A stretch of 64,000 bases of DNA from Pseudomonas sp. PDM14 (lineage in GTDB: Bacteria > Pseudomonadota > Gammaproteobacteria > Pseudomonadales > Pseudomonadaceae), in NCBI RefSeq assembly GCF_014851905.1, contig NZ_JACVAQ010000001.1, positions 1,674,001 to 1,738,000 on the forward strand. Direction: 5' to 3'. The notes under the pieces are model-generated. The model was not told the DNA's origin. It did not search any database and worked only from the letters and a program-made list of their open reading frames with translations. Positions 27,826 to 36,800 of the stretch are shown in pieces. Position numbers and translations under genes: made by a program. The stretch's first letter is position 1, and each line of letters begins with the position of its first letter.

Positions 27826-28131
27826 TCATCGCCAGTACCACAGGCGAAAGAAACCGGCAGCCAGCAGCAGGCCGACCTGGCACAGCGCCACGCACAGCTG
27901 CAGGAACGATTGCACGTCGGGGTTGCTCGCCGCCTGCGGCACGCCGGTCAGCTCGGCCCAGAAGGCGTCGGGCAGCACCAGCAGGCCGAGCTGGGCGAGC
28001 GGCTTGCCGCTCAGGTTGAGGCCGTGGATCAGGTCGAACTGGCCGAAGAACATCAGGCCGATCAGCACCAGCCCGGCGACCACCAGGCCAAGGCCGAAAC
28101 AGGCGGAGAACTGCATCATCATGCGCATCAT
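27826..28131 (-). CDS. Hypothetical membrane protein downstream of creD
   Basis: A 101-residue protein with about three hydrophobic segments (CFGLGLVVAGLVLIGLMFFGQF; FLQLCVALCQVGLLLAAGFF). The start at 28131 follows GAGGAG at good spacing; upstream codons in frame give a poorer context. It lies 50 bp after creD on the same strand, a position that in P. aeruginosa is also occupied by a small conserved gene (PA0466, from memory). It is probably co-transcribed with creD. Function unknown. Confidence 0.72.
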   Translation of the reverse strand: MMRMMMQFSACFGLGLVVAGLVLIGLMFFGQFDLIHGLNLSGKPLAQLGLLVLPDAFWAELTGVPQAASNPDVQSFLQLCVALCQVGLLLAAGFFRLWYWR

Positions 28132-28181
28132 CGTGAACTCCTCGGCGGGCACGGCTTGCCATGCCCGCTCGGTGGTTGAAG

Positions 28182-29528
28182 TCAGGCGGCCGGGGTGACG
28201 GTCGGCTTGATGCCGTACCAGTCGAGTTTGCGCGTCAGCACCATCACGCTGGCGAGCAGGGCGAAGACCAGCAGCGAGCCCATCAGCAACGCGTAGTCCT
28301 CAGCATTCAGCAGCGCGTAGAGCATGGCGTAGAGCGCGGCCAGGCCGGCGGTGAAACCGGCGCCGCGCAGCCAGCTGTGCAGCACGTGGCTGACGTAGAA
28401 GCCGATCAGCAGCACGCAGGCCGACGCCGCCAGGCCATAGGCCAGGGCGAAGCTCATGTGTTCGGACAGCGACAGCAGCAACAGATAGAACAGCGCCAGC
28501 GACAGGCCGACCAGGCCGTACTGCACCGGGTGCACCGCCAGACGCTTGAGCACCTCGAAGAGGAAGAAGCCGGCGAAGGTCAGGGCGATGAACAGCAGCG
28601 CGTACTTCATCGCCCGGTCACTTTTCAGGTACTGGTCGACCGGGTCGACGAAGCTCACGCCGAAGTGGCGGCCCTGGAATGCCGAGCAGTCATCGCGGCT
28701 CACGCAGTCTCCCAGCGCCTCTTCCAGGTTGGTGGCGAAGAAGCTGGTCTGCCAGTGCGCAGTGAAGCCGGCGGCACTGATGTCACGGGAATTCGGCAGG
28801 TACTCGCCGATGAAGCTCGGGTGCGGCCAGTTGGCCTTGAGGTCGACCACGCTTTCGCGGCCGACCGGGGTGACGTTGAGCTGGCCGGTGCCCTGCAGCA
28901 TCAGATCGAAGGCGAACTCCAGGCGCTGCGGTTTGTCGTCGGCCCGGGTCGGCAGCGGCGCACGCACGCCATCGCCGAGGCGCTGCTCGCCGGTGCCGGG
29001 CTCGAAGCCGATGCGCTCACCGTTGAGCTCCAGCTTGAGGTCGTTGCGAATGCCACGGATGTCGCTGATGCCGACGGCGAGGAAGGCCTGCTCGAAGCGG
29101 TAGTCGCTGAAATTCTCGTCGACACCGAAGTGCGCCGGCAACTCGAAGTGGCCGCTGATGCGGTTGCTGCTCTCGAACAGCCGCGCCTGGTAGATGCCGC
29201 GGGCACGCAGGTGGGTGCTGACGTCGCCGCCGAGGACGAAACGGTCCGGCAGGAAGTACAGGCGGCCGCGCTGCTCGCTCTCTTCGAGGTAGCGCAGGCC
29301 GGTCTTGTCGTTGGTCTTCCACTCGCGCACGGTCTTGCGGAACGGCACCACCAGCAGCGGGCCGGTGAGGGTCTGGCTGTAGCTGGAGCTGCGCGCGATG
29401 TCCTGCAGCACTTCGTCGCGCAGGCCCTGTCGCTCCTCGATCATGCCGTCAATCATGAGGATGGGGATCATCAGCAGGATGATCAGCAGGGCGATCAGGC
29501 CGAGCTTGATGGCGAGGCTTCGGTTCAT
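28182..29528 (-). CDS. creD: Inner-membrane protein CreD
   Basis: A 448-residue CreD. TM1 lies at the N-terminus (LGLIALLIILLMIPILMIDGMI), followed by the family signature ERQGLRDEVLQDIARSSSYSQTLTGPLLVVPF, a periplasmic domain of about 260 residues, and a C-terminal bundle of about five helices from MKYALLFIALTFAGFFLFEVLKRLAVHPVQYGLVGLSLALFYLLLLSLSEH onward. In Pseudomonas and Aeromonas CreD is the strongest target of the CreBC system, which is linked to beta-lactam response, fitness and biofilm. An array of CreB-like sites lies 70-105 bp upstream. Its biochemical activity is unknown. Confidence 0.93.
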   Translation of the reverse strand: MNRSLAIKLGLIALLIILLMIPILMIDGMIEERQGLRDEVLQDIARSSSYSQTLTGPLLVVPFRKTVREWKTNDKTGLRYLEESEQRGRLYFLPDRFVLGGDVSTHLRARGIYQARLFESSNRISGHFELPAHFGVDENFSDYRFEQAFLAVGISDIRGIRNDLKLELNGERIGFEPGTGEQRLGDGVRAPLPTRADDKPQRLEFAFDLMLQGTGQLNVTPVGRESVVDLKANWPHPSFIGEYLPNSRDISAAGFTAHWQTSFFATNLEEALGDCVSRDDCSAFQGRHFGVSFVDPVDQYLKSDRAMKYALLFIALTFAGFFLFEVLKRLAVHPVQYGLVGLSLALFYLLLLSLSEHMSFALAYGLAASACVLLIGFYVSHVLHSWLRGAGFTAGLAALYAMLYALLNAEDYALLMGSLLVFALLASVMVLTRKLDWYGIKPTVTPAA

Positions 29529-29598
29529 GGGGGGACTCTCCGGTTCGGGAATGTGCGGAGAGTCTGTGGCGCGCTCATGGAGCAGGCGTGCGCGTCAT

Positions 29599-29635
29599 GT
29601 GGAGAGCGTGTGGGATTTGTGTGGAGCCGTGTGGC
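29599..29635 (-). promoter_or_regulatory. CreB-like direct-repeat array upstream of creD
   Basis: Read on the creD strand, the sequence is TCCAC-N6-CCCAC-N6-TCCAC with an exact 11-bp period (plus-strand GTGG starting at 29599, 29610 and 29621) and a fourth half-site 10 bp further at 29631. The known enterobacterial CreB box is TTCAC-N6-TTCAC, also 11-bp periodic. The placement fits CreB activation of creD. Confidence 0.5.
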
Positions 29636-29658
29636 GGTCGAAGCGGGGCGATCCGTAG

Positions 29659-29675
29659 GGTGCGCCGCGCGCACC
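29659..29675. repeat. Short intergenic hairpin repeat GGTGCGC-CGC-GCGCACC
   Basis: A perfect 7-bp inverted repeat with a 3-base loop preceded by GTAG. This GTAGGGTGCGCC-type hairpin is a familiar intergenic repeat in Pseudomonas. It lies in the 317-bp gap between creD and the CBS gene, next to the REP pair. Confidence 0.5.
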
Positions 29676-29709
29676 GCGTGCCAGTCGCACCCTCAAACAT
29701 CGCCGATCG

Positions 29710-29730
29710 TTCCCACGCTCCGCGTGGGAA
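29710..29730 (+). repeat. REP-like palindromic element, copy 1
   Basis: TTCCCACGC-TCC-GCGTGGGAA is a perfect 9-bp stem, the well-known Pseudomonas GTTCCCACGCTCCGCGTGGG-type extragenic palindrome. An inverted second copy lies 80 bp away and another at 49585. Confidence 0.85.
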
Positions 29731-29809
29731 TGCCTGCCAGGGCGCTCCGCGTCCGCTGATCAAGCGTGCACGTCACCCTCAAGCATGACGCGGCGCGTCA
29801 TCGGGACGG

Positions 29810-29830
29810 TTCCCACGCGGAGCGTGGGAG
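29810..29830 (-). repeat. REP-like palindromic element, copy 2 (inverted)
   Basis: TTCCCACGC-GGA-GCGTGGGAG is the reverse complement of copy 1 (loop GGA instead of TCC), so the two form a head-to-head REP doublet between creD and the CBS gene. Copy 2 ends 16 bp from the CBS gene stop and may stabilise that transcript's 3' end. Confidence 0.85.
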
Positions 29831-29845
29831 CCATCATCCGACTAT

Positions 29846-30280
29846 TTATTCCCCGCGGATGTACTGTTCCAGTTGCTGGATCAGGCTGGCCTGGTCGGCG
29901 ATGGTCTGCTTGACCAGATCGCCGATCGACAGCAGGCCGATCAGCTCGCCTTCGGCCAGCACCGGCAGGTGACGCAGATGGCGGTCGGTCATCAGCTGCA
30001 TGCACTGCTGGGTGGTGTGGCGCGGGCCGACGGTGATCACGTCGGCGGTCATGATTTCGCTGATCTTGGCGGCGAACGCCGAGCGCTCGAGCAGCGCCAC
30101 CTTGCGCGCGTAATCGCGCTCGCTGACGATGCCGACCAGACGCCCGCCATTGAGCACGACGAGCGCGCCGATGCCCTTCTCGGCCATCAGCTTGACCGCA
30201 TCGAGCACCGAGTCATCGGGCGAGACGCTGTAGACATAGGCGTGGGCTTTGCTGCGCAGGATTTCGGCGACGGTCTTCAT
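29846..30280 (-). CDS. CBS-domain pair protein
   Basis: A 144-residue cytoplasmic protein consisting of one tandem CBS (Bateman) module: CBS1 at about 8-62 (VYSVSPDDSVLDAVKLMAEKGIGALVVLNGGRLVGIVSERDYARKV) and CBS2 at about 75-130 (IMTADVITVGPRHTTQQCMQLMTDRHLRHLPVLAEGELIGLLSIGDLVK). Such stand-alone modules bind adenine nucleotides or S-adenosylmethionine and act as energy sensors. It sits between creC and creD, where P. aeruginosa has nothing comparable by memory. The partner is unknown. Confidence 0.9.
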   Translation of the reverse strand: MKTVAEILRSKAHAYVYSVSPDDSVLDAVKLMAEKGIGALVVLNGGRLVGIVSERDYARKVALLERSAFAAKISEIMTADVITVGPRHTTQQCMQLMTDRHLRHLPVLAEGELIGLLSIGDLVKQTIADQASLIQQLEQYIRGE

Positions 30281-30404
30281 TGTTATGGTGCTCCCCAGGC
30301 TGGTACCTGAATGTTTTAGCAGAGCCTGCCGGTTTCAACGAACCCGGCATGACGAGTGCGCGCCGCGAGTGTTGCGCACTGTTGCAGGGGTCACGCTTGC
30401 AGGC

Positions 30405-31829
30405 TCACGCGCCAGGCAGGCTCAGGCTGACTTCGACGCCGCCCGCGACGTTGCCCACCTGCAGCCGGCCGCCATGCAGGCCGGCGACTTCCTCGACGAA
30501 ATTCAGGCCCAGGCCGGTGCTCTTGCGCCCGCTGCTCGGTCGCGGCAACGAGTAGAAGCGTTCGGACAGGCGCGGCAGGGCGTACTCGGGAATCGCCTCG
30601 CCCTGATTGAACAGGCGCACCGACACCTGCCCGGCCTCGACCTGCGCCGTGAAGCGCAACACGCCGCCAGCCGGGGTGAAATCCAGGGCGTTGTCCAGCA
30701 GGTTGGCCAGCGCCTGGCGCAGCAGAAAGCGTTCGCCGCGCACCTGGCAGCCGGCCTCGATGCGGTTGTCGACCTGCAGGCCGGCACTCTCGATGCGCGC
30801 CGCCTGACTCTGCAGCAGCTCCTCGACCAGCCCGCGCAGGTCGATGGCCACGTGCTCTTCCAGCCCCTGGCGCTGTTCGACCAGGGCCAGGTTGAGCAGA
30901 CGCTCGATCAACTGCTGCAGGCGCTCGCCCTCGTTGGCAATGTTGTCGACGAAGCGCTTGCGCTGCGCCGCCGGCATTTCGCCCTCGAGCAGCTCGGCAG
31001 CGCCGCGAATTGCCGCCAGCGGGCTCTTCAGTTCGTGGGTCAGGGTGTGCACGTACTGCTCGACGTAGGCCTTGCCCTCCAGTTCGGTGCGCATCTTCTG
31101 CACCGCCTGGGCCAGCTGCGTCAGCTCGCCACCGCGCAGCGCCGGCAGCTCGGCACGACGCCCCTCGCTGACCGCCTGGGCGTAGCGGGTGAGCTTGCGC
31201 AGCGAGCCGCTGAGCCACCAGGACAGCACGCCGCCGATCAGCAACCCGAGCACGATCAGCCCGGCACCAAGCCAGGCGAGGCGCCGCTGCGAGCGTTCGA
31301 TGTAGGGCTGCAGAGACTTGTTCGGCTTGGCCACGGAGACCACGCCGATGATCCGCTCGCCGTCCTTGATCGGTGCCGCCACGTACATCACCGAGCTGTC
31401 CTCGTCCTCGCTGTTCTCCCGCGTCGAGCGCGCGCCGTACTGGCCCTTGAGCGTCAGGTGCACGTCGTTCCAGCGCGAGTAGTCCTGGCCCAGCGCCTCG
31501 CCACTGGAGTCGAGCAGGACGATGCCCTTGGCGTCGGTGACGTAGATGCGGTGGTTCACCGAGCTCTTCTGCACGCCCCAGATCTGCGCCTGCGGCTGGC
31601 GCTGGCCATAGGCCTTGAGCAGCTGCGGCAGGCGGCTCTGCGCCAGACTGCCGGCCTTGACCTCGTCGCGCAGGATCTCAGCCAGCAGGTTGGCGGTGTC
31701 GACCAGGGTTTCCTCGGTGGACTGGCGCACGCCGGGGCGGATTTCGTCCATCACGGTGCTGAGGACGAACCAGCCGGCGAGGCCGACGAAGAGGAAATAG
31801 ACCAGGAAGATGCGAACGCCTAACGGCAT
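30405..31829 (-). CDS. creC: Two-component sensor histidine kinase CreC
   Basis: A 474-residue membrane kinase. TM1 is at about 5-25 (GVRIFLVYFLFVGLAGWFVLS), followed by a periplasmic sensor of about 155 residues, TM2 at about 182-205 (LGAGLIVLGLLIGGVLSWWL), HAMP, the H-box THELKSPLAAIRGAAELLEG, the N-box ALANLLDNALDFTP and the G2 box STGLGLNFVEEVAGLHGG. The start at 31829 follows GGGAGG. CreC normally phosphorylates CreB, here encoded 5.8 kb away across an inserted block. It lies downstream of csaA and HAF gene 1 on the same strand, so it may be read from their promoter. Confidence 0.93.
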   Translation of the reverse strand: MPLGVRIFLVYFLFVGLAGWFVLSTVMDEIRPGVRQSTEETLVDTANLLAEILRDEVKAGSLAQSRLPQLLKAYGQRQPQAQIWGVQKSSVNHRIYVTDAKGIVLLDSSGEALGQDYSRWNDVHLTLKGQYGARSTRENSEDEDSSVMYVAAPIKDGERIIGVVSVAKPNKSLQPYIERSQRRLAWLGAGLIVLGLLIGGVLSWWLSGSLRKLTRYAQAVSEGRRAELPALRGGELTQLAQAVQKMRTELEGKAYVEQYVHTLTHELKSPLAAIRGAAELLEGEMPAAQRKRFVDNIANEGERLQQLIERLLNLALVEQRQGLEEHVAIDLRGLVEELLQSQAARIESAGLQVDNRIEAGCQVRGERFLLRQALANLLDNALDFTPAGGVLRFTAQVEAGQVSVRLFNQGEAIPEYALPRLSERFYSLPRPSSGRKSTGLGLNFVEEVAGLHGGRLQVGNVAGGVEVSLSLPGA

Positions 31830-31944
31830 GCCAACCTCCCGCGGGGGGCTGTGAGGCGAATCGTGGCATTCATGGTGAGGGCTTCCCGGCGCTGATGCCG
31901 GGAAGGTGCCGGATGGCCGCGGCAGCGTCAACCGCGCACGCGGC

Positions 31945-32286
31945 TCACAGCAGCTTGGTGCCGTTGGCCACCGAGCCGTCGGGCACGCAGAGCACGGTCT
32001 TGCCGTTGCGTCCGAGGAAGCCGGTGACCAGGCATTCGGAGATCACCTCGCCGATGCGCCGCCGGGGAAAGTTGATCACCGCGACGATCTTGCGCCCGAC
32101 CAGGCTGTCGCGCCCGTAGCTGCTGGTCAGTTGCGCGCTGGAACGCTTGATGCCGATGTCCGGGCCGAAGTCGATGCTGAGGATGAAGGCCGGGCTGCTG
32201 AGGTCCTGGAACTCTTCGGCGTCGACGATCGTGCCCACACGCAGATCGACGTCGAGGAACTGCCGCCAGGAAATTTTCTTGCTCAT
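31945..32286 (-). CDS. csaA: CsaA-like tRNA-binding protein
   Basis: A 113-residue single-domain protein with the tRNA-binding OB fold (SWRQFLDVDLRVGTIVDAEEFQD at the start and GRNGKTVLCVPDGSVANGTKLL at the end), the length and sequence pattern of CsaA. The B. subtilis homologue is described as a secretion-related chaperone that binds tRNA. It starts 25 bp after HAF gene 1 and ends 115 bp before creC on the same strand. The link with Cre signalling is positional only. Confidence 0.88.
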   Translation of the reverse strand: MSKKISWRQFLDVDLRVGTIVDAEEFQDLSSPAFILSIDFGPDIGIKRSSAQLTSSYGRDSLVGRKIVAVINFPRRRIGEVISECLVTGFLGRNGKTVLCVPDGSVANGTKLL

Positions 32287-32311
32287 GCTGGGTTCTCGTT
32301 GGGGGAATGGC

Positions 32312-33466
32312 TCAGGCGCTGAGGCGCTGCACAGGCGGAACGACCTGGCCGAGGGCGAGCGTGTCGGCCAGCTCGAACTGCACGTAGAAGGCCTGCTCGT
32401 CGGCCAGCTGGCCGATCAGCGCGCTGCCGTCGGCGCTGACTCCGACGGCCTGGGCGAACGACTGGCCGCCACGCATCGCCAGGGGAATCGGCAGCCAGTC
32501 GTCGAGACGCTGCTGGCCGCTGGACAGCTGCCAGCACACCGCCTGCTCGGGCTGGTCGTCACCGGGTCGGCGGGCGACGCCGACTACCGTGCGCCCGTCG
32601 GCGCTGATGGCACTGGCCCGCGAACTGCCGCTGCCCGGCGCGTGCAAGCTGCGCATGCCGCCCTGGCGAGTCCAGATGAACGCGCGCGGCTCGCCGCCGG
32701 CAGCGCCATCGCCCGCCACGCCGACGATCACCCCGCCGTCATGGCTGACCGCGGTGGCCTTGGAGAACGCGCCGCCGTTGAGCGTGCCGAGGTCGCACAT
32801 ACCCTCTTCGGCGCTCCAGCGAAACGCACGGCGCACCTCGCCATTGGCGCCGTTGCCGGCGTAGCCGACGATCACCCGACCGTCGGCACTGACTGCGCTG
32901 GCGTGGCTGCTGCGCCCATCGTTGAGCGTGCCGAGGCTGCGCAGGCCATCGGCGGCAGTCCAGCGAAAGGCACGGGTAAGGTTGTCCGCCGCGCCATCGG
33001 CGGCGTCACCGACGATCACCCGGGCATCGCCACTGACCGCATACGCCTGGGAATACAGGCCGTGGTTGAGCACGCCGAGGCTGCGCATGCCGTCTTCCCG
33101 GGTCCAGCGAAAAGCCCGGTCCGAGCCGCCGCAAGCGCCATCCTCGGCGGTGCCGACGATCACCTGGCCATCGCTGCTCAGCGCCTCGGCGGAGGAATAG
33201 GCGCCGCCGTTGAGAGCGCCAAGGCTCTCGAAGCCGCTGGCCCAGCTCCAGCGAAAAGCGCGCGGTTGGTAGAAGTCCTCACCCTCGGCAGCCAGGCCGA
33301 CGACCACCAGGCCATCGCCGCTAAGTGCGGCGACCTGGGTGTAGTTGCCGGCGTTGAGCGTGCCGATCGGGTAGAAGGCCGGCGGCCGTCTGATTGCCGG
33401 CAAGGAGGCCAGGCGGGCGCGCTGCAGCAGGTTGCGCTGGCGCGTCAGGTGGGTGTGTCCGTCCAT
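32312..33466 (-). CDS. HAF-repeat protein 1 (predicted seven-bladed propeller)
   Basis: A 384-residue protein without a signal peptide or membrane segment. After about 25 basic residues it is built from seven repeats of about 47 residues with the pattern A-V-S-A-D-G-x-V-I-V-G-x-A-x-D-G...R-A-F-R-W...G-M-x-S-L-G-x-L-N-G-G-x-x-S, the HAF family extracellular-repeat type. The seven-fold count suggests a closed beta-propeller; this is inference. A paralogue lies at 38549-39661. ATG 33466 is chosen for its position just before the repeats; an upstream non-ATG start is possible. It is divergent from the large regulator and probably heads a HAF-csaA-creC transcript. Confidence 0.8.
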   Translation of the reverse strand: MDGHTHLTRQRNLLQRARLASLPAIRRPPAFYPIGTLNAGNYTQVAALSGDGLVVVGLAAEGEDFYQPRAFRWSWASGFESLGALNGGAYSSAEALSSDGQVIVGTAEDGACGGSDRAFRWTREDGMRSLGVLNHGLYSQAYAVSGDARVIVGDAADGAADNLTRAFRWTAADGLRSLGTLNDGRSSHASAVSADGRVIVGYAGNGANGEVRRAFRWSAEEGMCDLGTLNGGAFSKATAVSHDGGVIVGVAGDGAAGGEPRAFIWTRQGGMRSLHAPGSGSSRASAISADGRTVVGVARRPGDDQPEQAVCWQLSSGQQRLDDWLPIPLAMRGGQSFAQAVGVSADGSALIGQLADEQAFYVQFELADTLALGQVVPPVQRLSA

Positions 33467-33833
33467 ATCTTTCACTCGCGAATTTGTTCGTCCCTGAGCG
33501 GGGCCCAACAGCGGGCTCCGTATTCCGGCAACGCTCCGCGGCGACAGGCGGGACGTGCGTGAACGTTGCGAGAGGCAGGGTGCCCGGCGAGCGTTCGCAA
33601 GGCGTTCACAGGCACTACCGGATAACTACCGTTCGTCGGCAATTTATGTGAACTGACTCACGCCGGGGAAGCTGCCGGCGCTGCGCCTGAGGCACAATGC
33701 CGGCTGGCGCAGGATGGCCACAACGCCCGCCATACGGGCGTATGACGATAACGACAAGCCCGCGAAGGGCTCCGACGAATTCTGCCGAATCAGCATTCGC
33801 TCCGCGCACACGCGCGGGGCCGGAAACCGTGAA
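33467..33833. promoter_or_regulatory. Divergent promoter region with a CreB-like box
   Basis: A 367-bp interval separates HAF gene 1 and the large regulator gene. At 33594-33609 lies TTCGC-AAGGCG-TTCAC, which differs from the E. coli CreB box (TTCAC-N6-TTCAC) at one position. It is 128 bp from the HAF start and 225 bp from the regulator start. No other gene is supported; an in-frame extension of the regulator from 33714 is possible but unlikely. Confidence 0.5.
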
Positions 33834-36800
33834 ATGGACGCAGCCGCGCGCGCAACACCCTTCGCCCTGAATCTGCTGGGGCCCTTCTCCGCGACCTGGA
33901 AAGGCCAGGCGCTGGACGGCTTCAACTACGACAAGATGCGGGCCCTGCTGGCCTATGTCGCCCTGGAGCATCGTCAGGAGCACAGCCGCGAAACCCTCGC
34001 CGCGCTGCTCTGGGAATCCAGTCCGCCGAGTGCCTGGCGCGGCAACCTGCGGCGCACCCTGTCCGACCTGCGCCGGGTACTGGAAACGCCGACCGACCTG
34101 ACCCTGTTCGCCACCAGCAAGAACACCCTGCAGTTTCTGCCCTGCGGCGAGATCGACGCGCTGCAGTTCCTCCAGCCACCCGCCGGCTGCAACTGCCAGC
34201 GCTGCGACGCCTGCCTCGCCCACCTGGAAGATGCCGCCAGCCGCTATCGCGGTGACTTGCTCGCCGGCCTCGACCTGCCCGACTGCCCGGACTTCGAGGA
34301 CTGGCTGCTGCTGCAGCGCGAGTCGCTGCGCTGTCATGCCCTGGCGCTGTTCGAGCACCTGAGCAACCACTTCGAGCAGCGCGGCGACCTGCAGCGCGCA
34401 CTGCCTCACGCCCGGCGCCTGGTCGAGCTCGACCCCTGGCAGGAAAGCGGCCAGCAGCGCCTGATGCGCCTGCTCGCCCTGAATGGCCAGAGCGCGGCCG
34501 CCCTGTCGCAATACGAGGCCTTCCGCGGCCAGTTGCTGAAGGAACTCGGCGTGCACCCGAGCCAGGATTGCCGCGACCTGCACCAGCGCATCCGCCAGGG
34601 CGAGATCCGCGCCGCCGAGGTGCCGGCGGTTGTCGCCGCACCGGTTGCCCTGCCGCCCCCGCCGGCCGAGCTGCGCCAGGTCACGGTGCTCTACTGCGAA
34701 CTGTCAGCGCCCGGCAGCAGCGACCCGGAAGAAGCCCTGAGCCTGCTGGCAACCCCGCAGGCGCAGTGCATCCAGGTGATTCGTGCGCACGGCGGCTACG
34801 TCGTGCAATCCCACGGCGGCGGCCTGCTCGCCTACTTCGGCTACCCGCGCGCCCGTGAAGACGCCGCGCGCATGGCCGTGCAGGCGGCCCTGGCACTGCC
34901 CGCCGCGTGCGAGCCGGCGCAGGTGCGCTGCGGCCTGCACACCGGGCAGATCGTCACCGCGCCGAGCCAGCAGATTCCCGATGCCACCGGCTTCACCTCG
35001 GACCTGGCGGTGCAGGTGCGCCAGCTCGCCGGCTACCAGGAAGTCACCCTGAGCAGCGCCACCTATCGCCTGGTCGAAGGCTATTTCCGCTGCCAGCCGC
35101 TGCAGCTGTGCCTGCTCGGCCCGGGCGCCAGCGCCGGCACCATCTACCGCGCGGAAGCCGCCAGCGCCGCTCACCACCGCCTCGCCGTGCAACCGCAGCT
35201 GACGCCGCTGACCGGGCGTGATGCGCAGCTGCAGCAGCTGCTCGCCCTCTGGCAGCAGGTGCGCGCCAGCCAGCGCTGCCACAGCCTGCTGCTCAGTGGC
35301 GATCCCGGGGTCGGCAAGTCGCGGTTGATCCTCGAACTGGGCAAGACGCTGGCCGTCACCCACCCCGGTCGCCAGGTCGAGCTGCGCTGCCTGGAACAGC
35401 GCAGCAACGACCCGTTCGCGCCGTGTGCCGAACTGCTCACCAGCCTCTGCGGCTTCACCGCCCAGGAAGACGGCCCGGCGCGCTACCGCAAGCTGGCCAG
35501 CATCCTGCGTGCGTTCCCCATGGCCGCCGACGCCACCGATCTGATCGCCGACCTGCTCGGCCTGCCGCTGCCCAGCGAATCGCCGGTGCCGCAGATGCAG
35601 GGCGAGATGTGGCGCGAGCAGATGAACGAAGCGCTGCTGGCGATCATCCGCGGGGTCAGTCAGAACGAAGCCCTGCTGCTGGTGCTCGAAGACGCCCACT
35701 GGGCCGACGCCTCGACCCTGAATCTGGCCGAACGGCTGTTGCACGATGCGGCCGACCGGCCGCTGCTACTGTTGCTCAGCGCGCGTCCGGAGTTCGCCGG
35801 CCTGGCCTGGGAAAGCGCCGGAGCACAGCGCCTCGACCTGCCGCACCTGTCGTCCGAGCAGGCGCGCGAGATGGTCGCCGACCTGCCGCAGGACCTCGAC
35901 CCCGCCGCCCTGCAGCGGGTGCTGACCCTGGCCGACGGCGTGCCGCTGTTCATCGAGGAACTGGTGCAGTGGGCCGCCGCCAGCCAGACGCCCAACAGCA
36001 GCATCCCGCTGACTCTGAACGACCTGCTGATGGCGCGCATCGACCAGCTTGGCGAGGCCCGCCACACCGCGCAGATCGCCGCCTGCATCGGCCGCGAATT
36101 CCACGCCGAGCTGCTCGAGGCGCTGCATCCGGGCAAGCCCGCCGACCTGCACGCGCACCTCGGCGCCCTGTTGCGCGCCGGCCTGCTAAGCCCTGGCCAG
36201 CAACCGAGCCTGACCCAGTTCAAGCACGCACTGATCCAGCAGGCCGCCTACCTGTCACAGCCCAAAGCGCAGCGGCGCACGGTGCATGCGCAGATCGCCG
36301 CCATCCTGCAGGAGCGCTTCCCCGCCCGCGCCCAGCACGCGCCAGCGCAGGTCGCCCACCACTTGCACGAAGCCGGCCTGGCCGAGCAGGCGTTGCCACT
36401 GTGGCAACAGGCCGGACGCAACGCCCGGCGCATCTCCGCCAACCGCGAGGCCGCCGACTATTTCCAGCGCGCCCTCGACTGCCTGGCCACGCTGCCACCG
36501 TCGCCACAGCGCGACGGCCTGGAGCTGCCGCTGCAACTGGAGCTCGGCGCCTCGCTCAACTCTTCCGCCGGTTACGGCGCGCCGACCACCCTCGCCGCGT
36601 TCAGCCGCGCCCTGCAACTGGGCCAGGAGCTGCAGAGCCACGAAGCCGCCTTCCAGGCGCTGGTCGGCGTTTGGGGCTGCTCCAGCTCCCACGACCAGGC
36701 CTACCAGCTCGGCCAGCAGGTACTGCTCGCCGCCCAGCAAAGCGGCCAGGTGCCGCTGGTGCTGCTCGGCAACATGTGCACCCTCGGCGGTGCGTTCTGG

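Noticed and set aside
27680..28162. 160-codon minus-strand frame overlapping the small membrane gene after creD
   Set aside because: Arg/Ala-rich shadow; the other frame (27826-28131) has helices and a good ribosome site.
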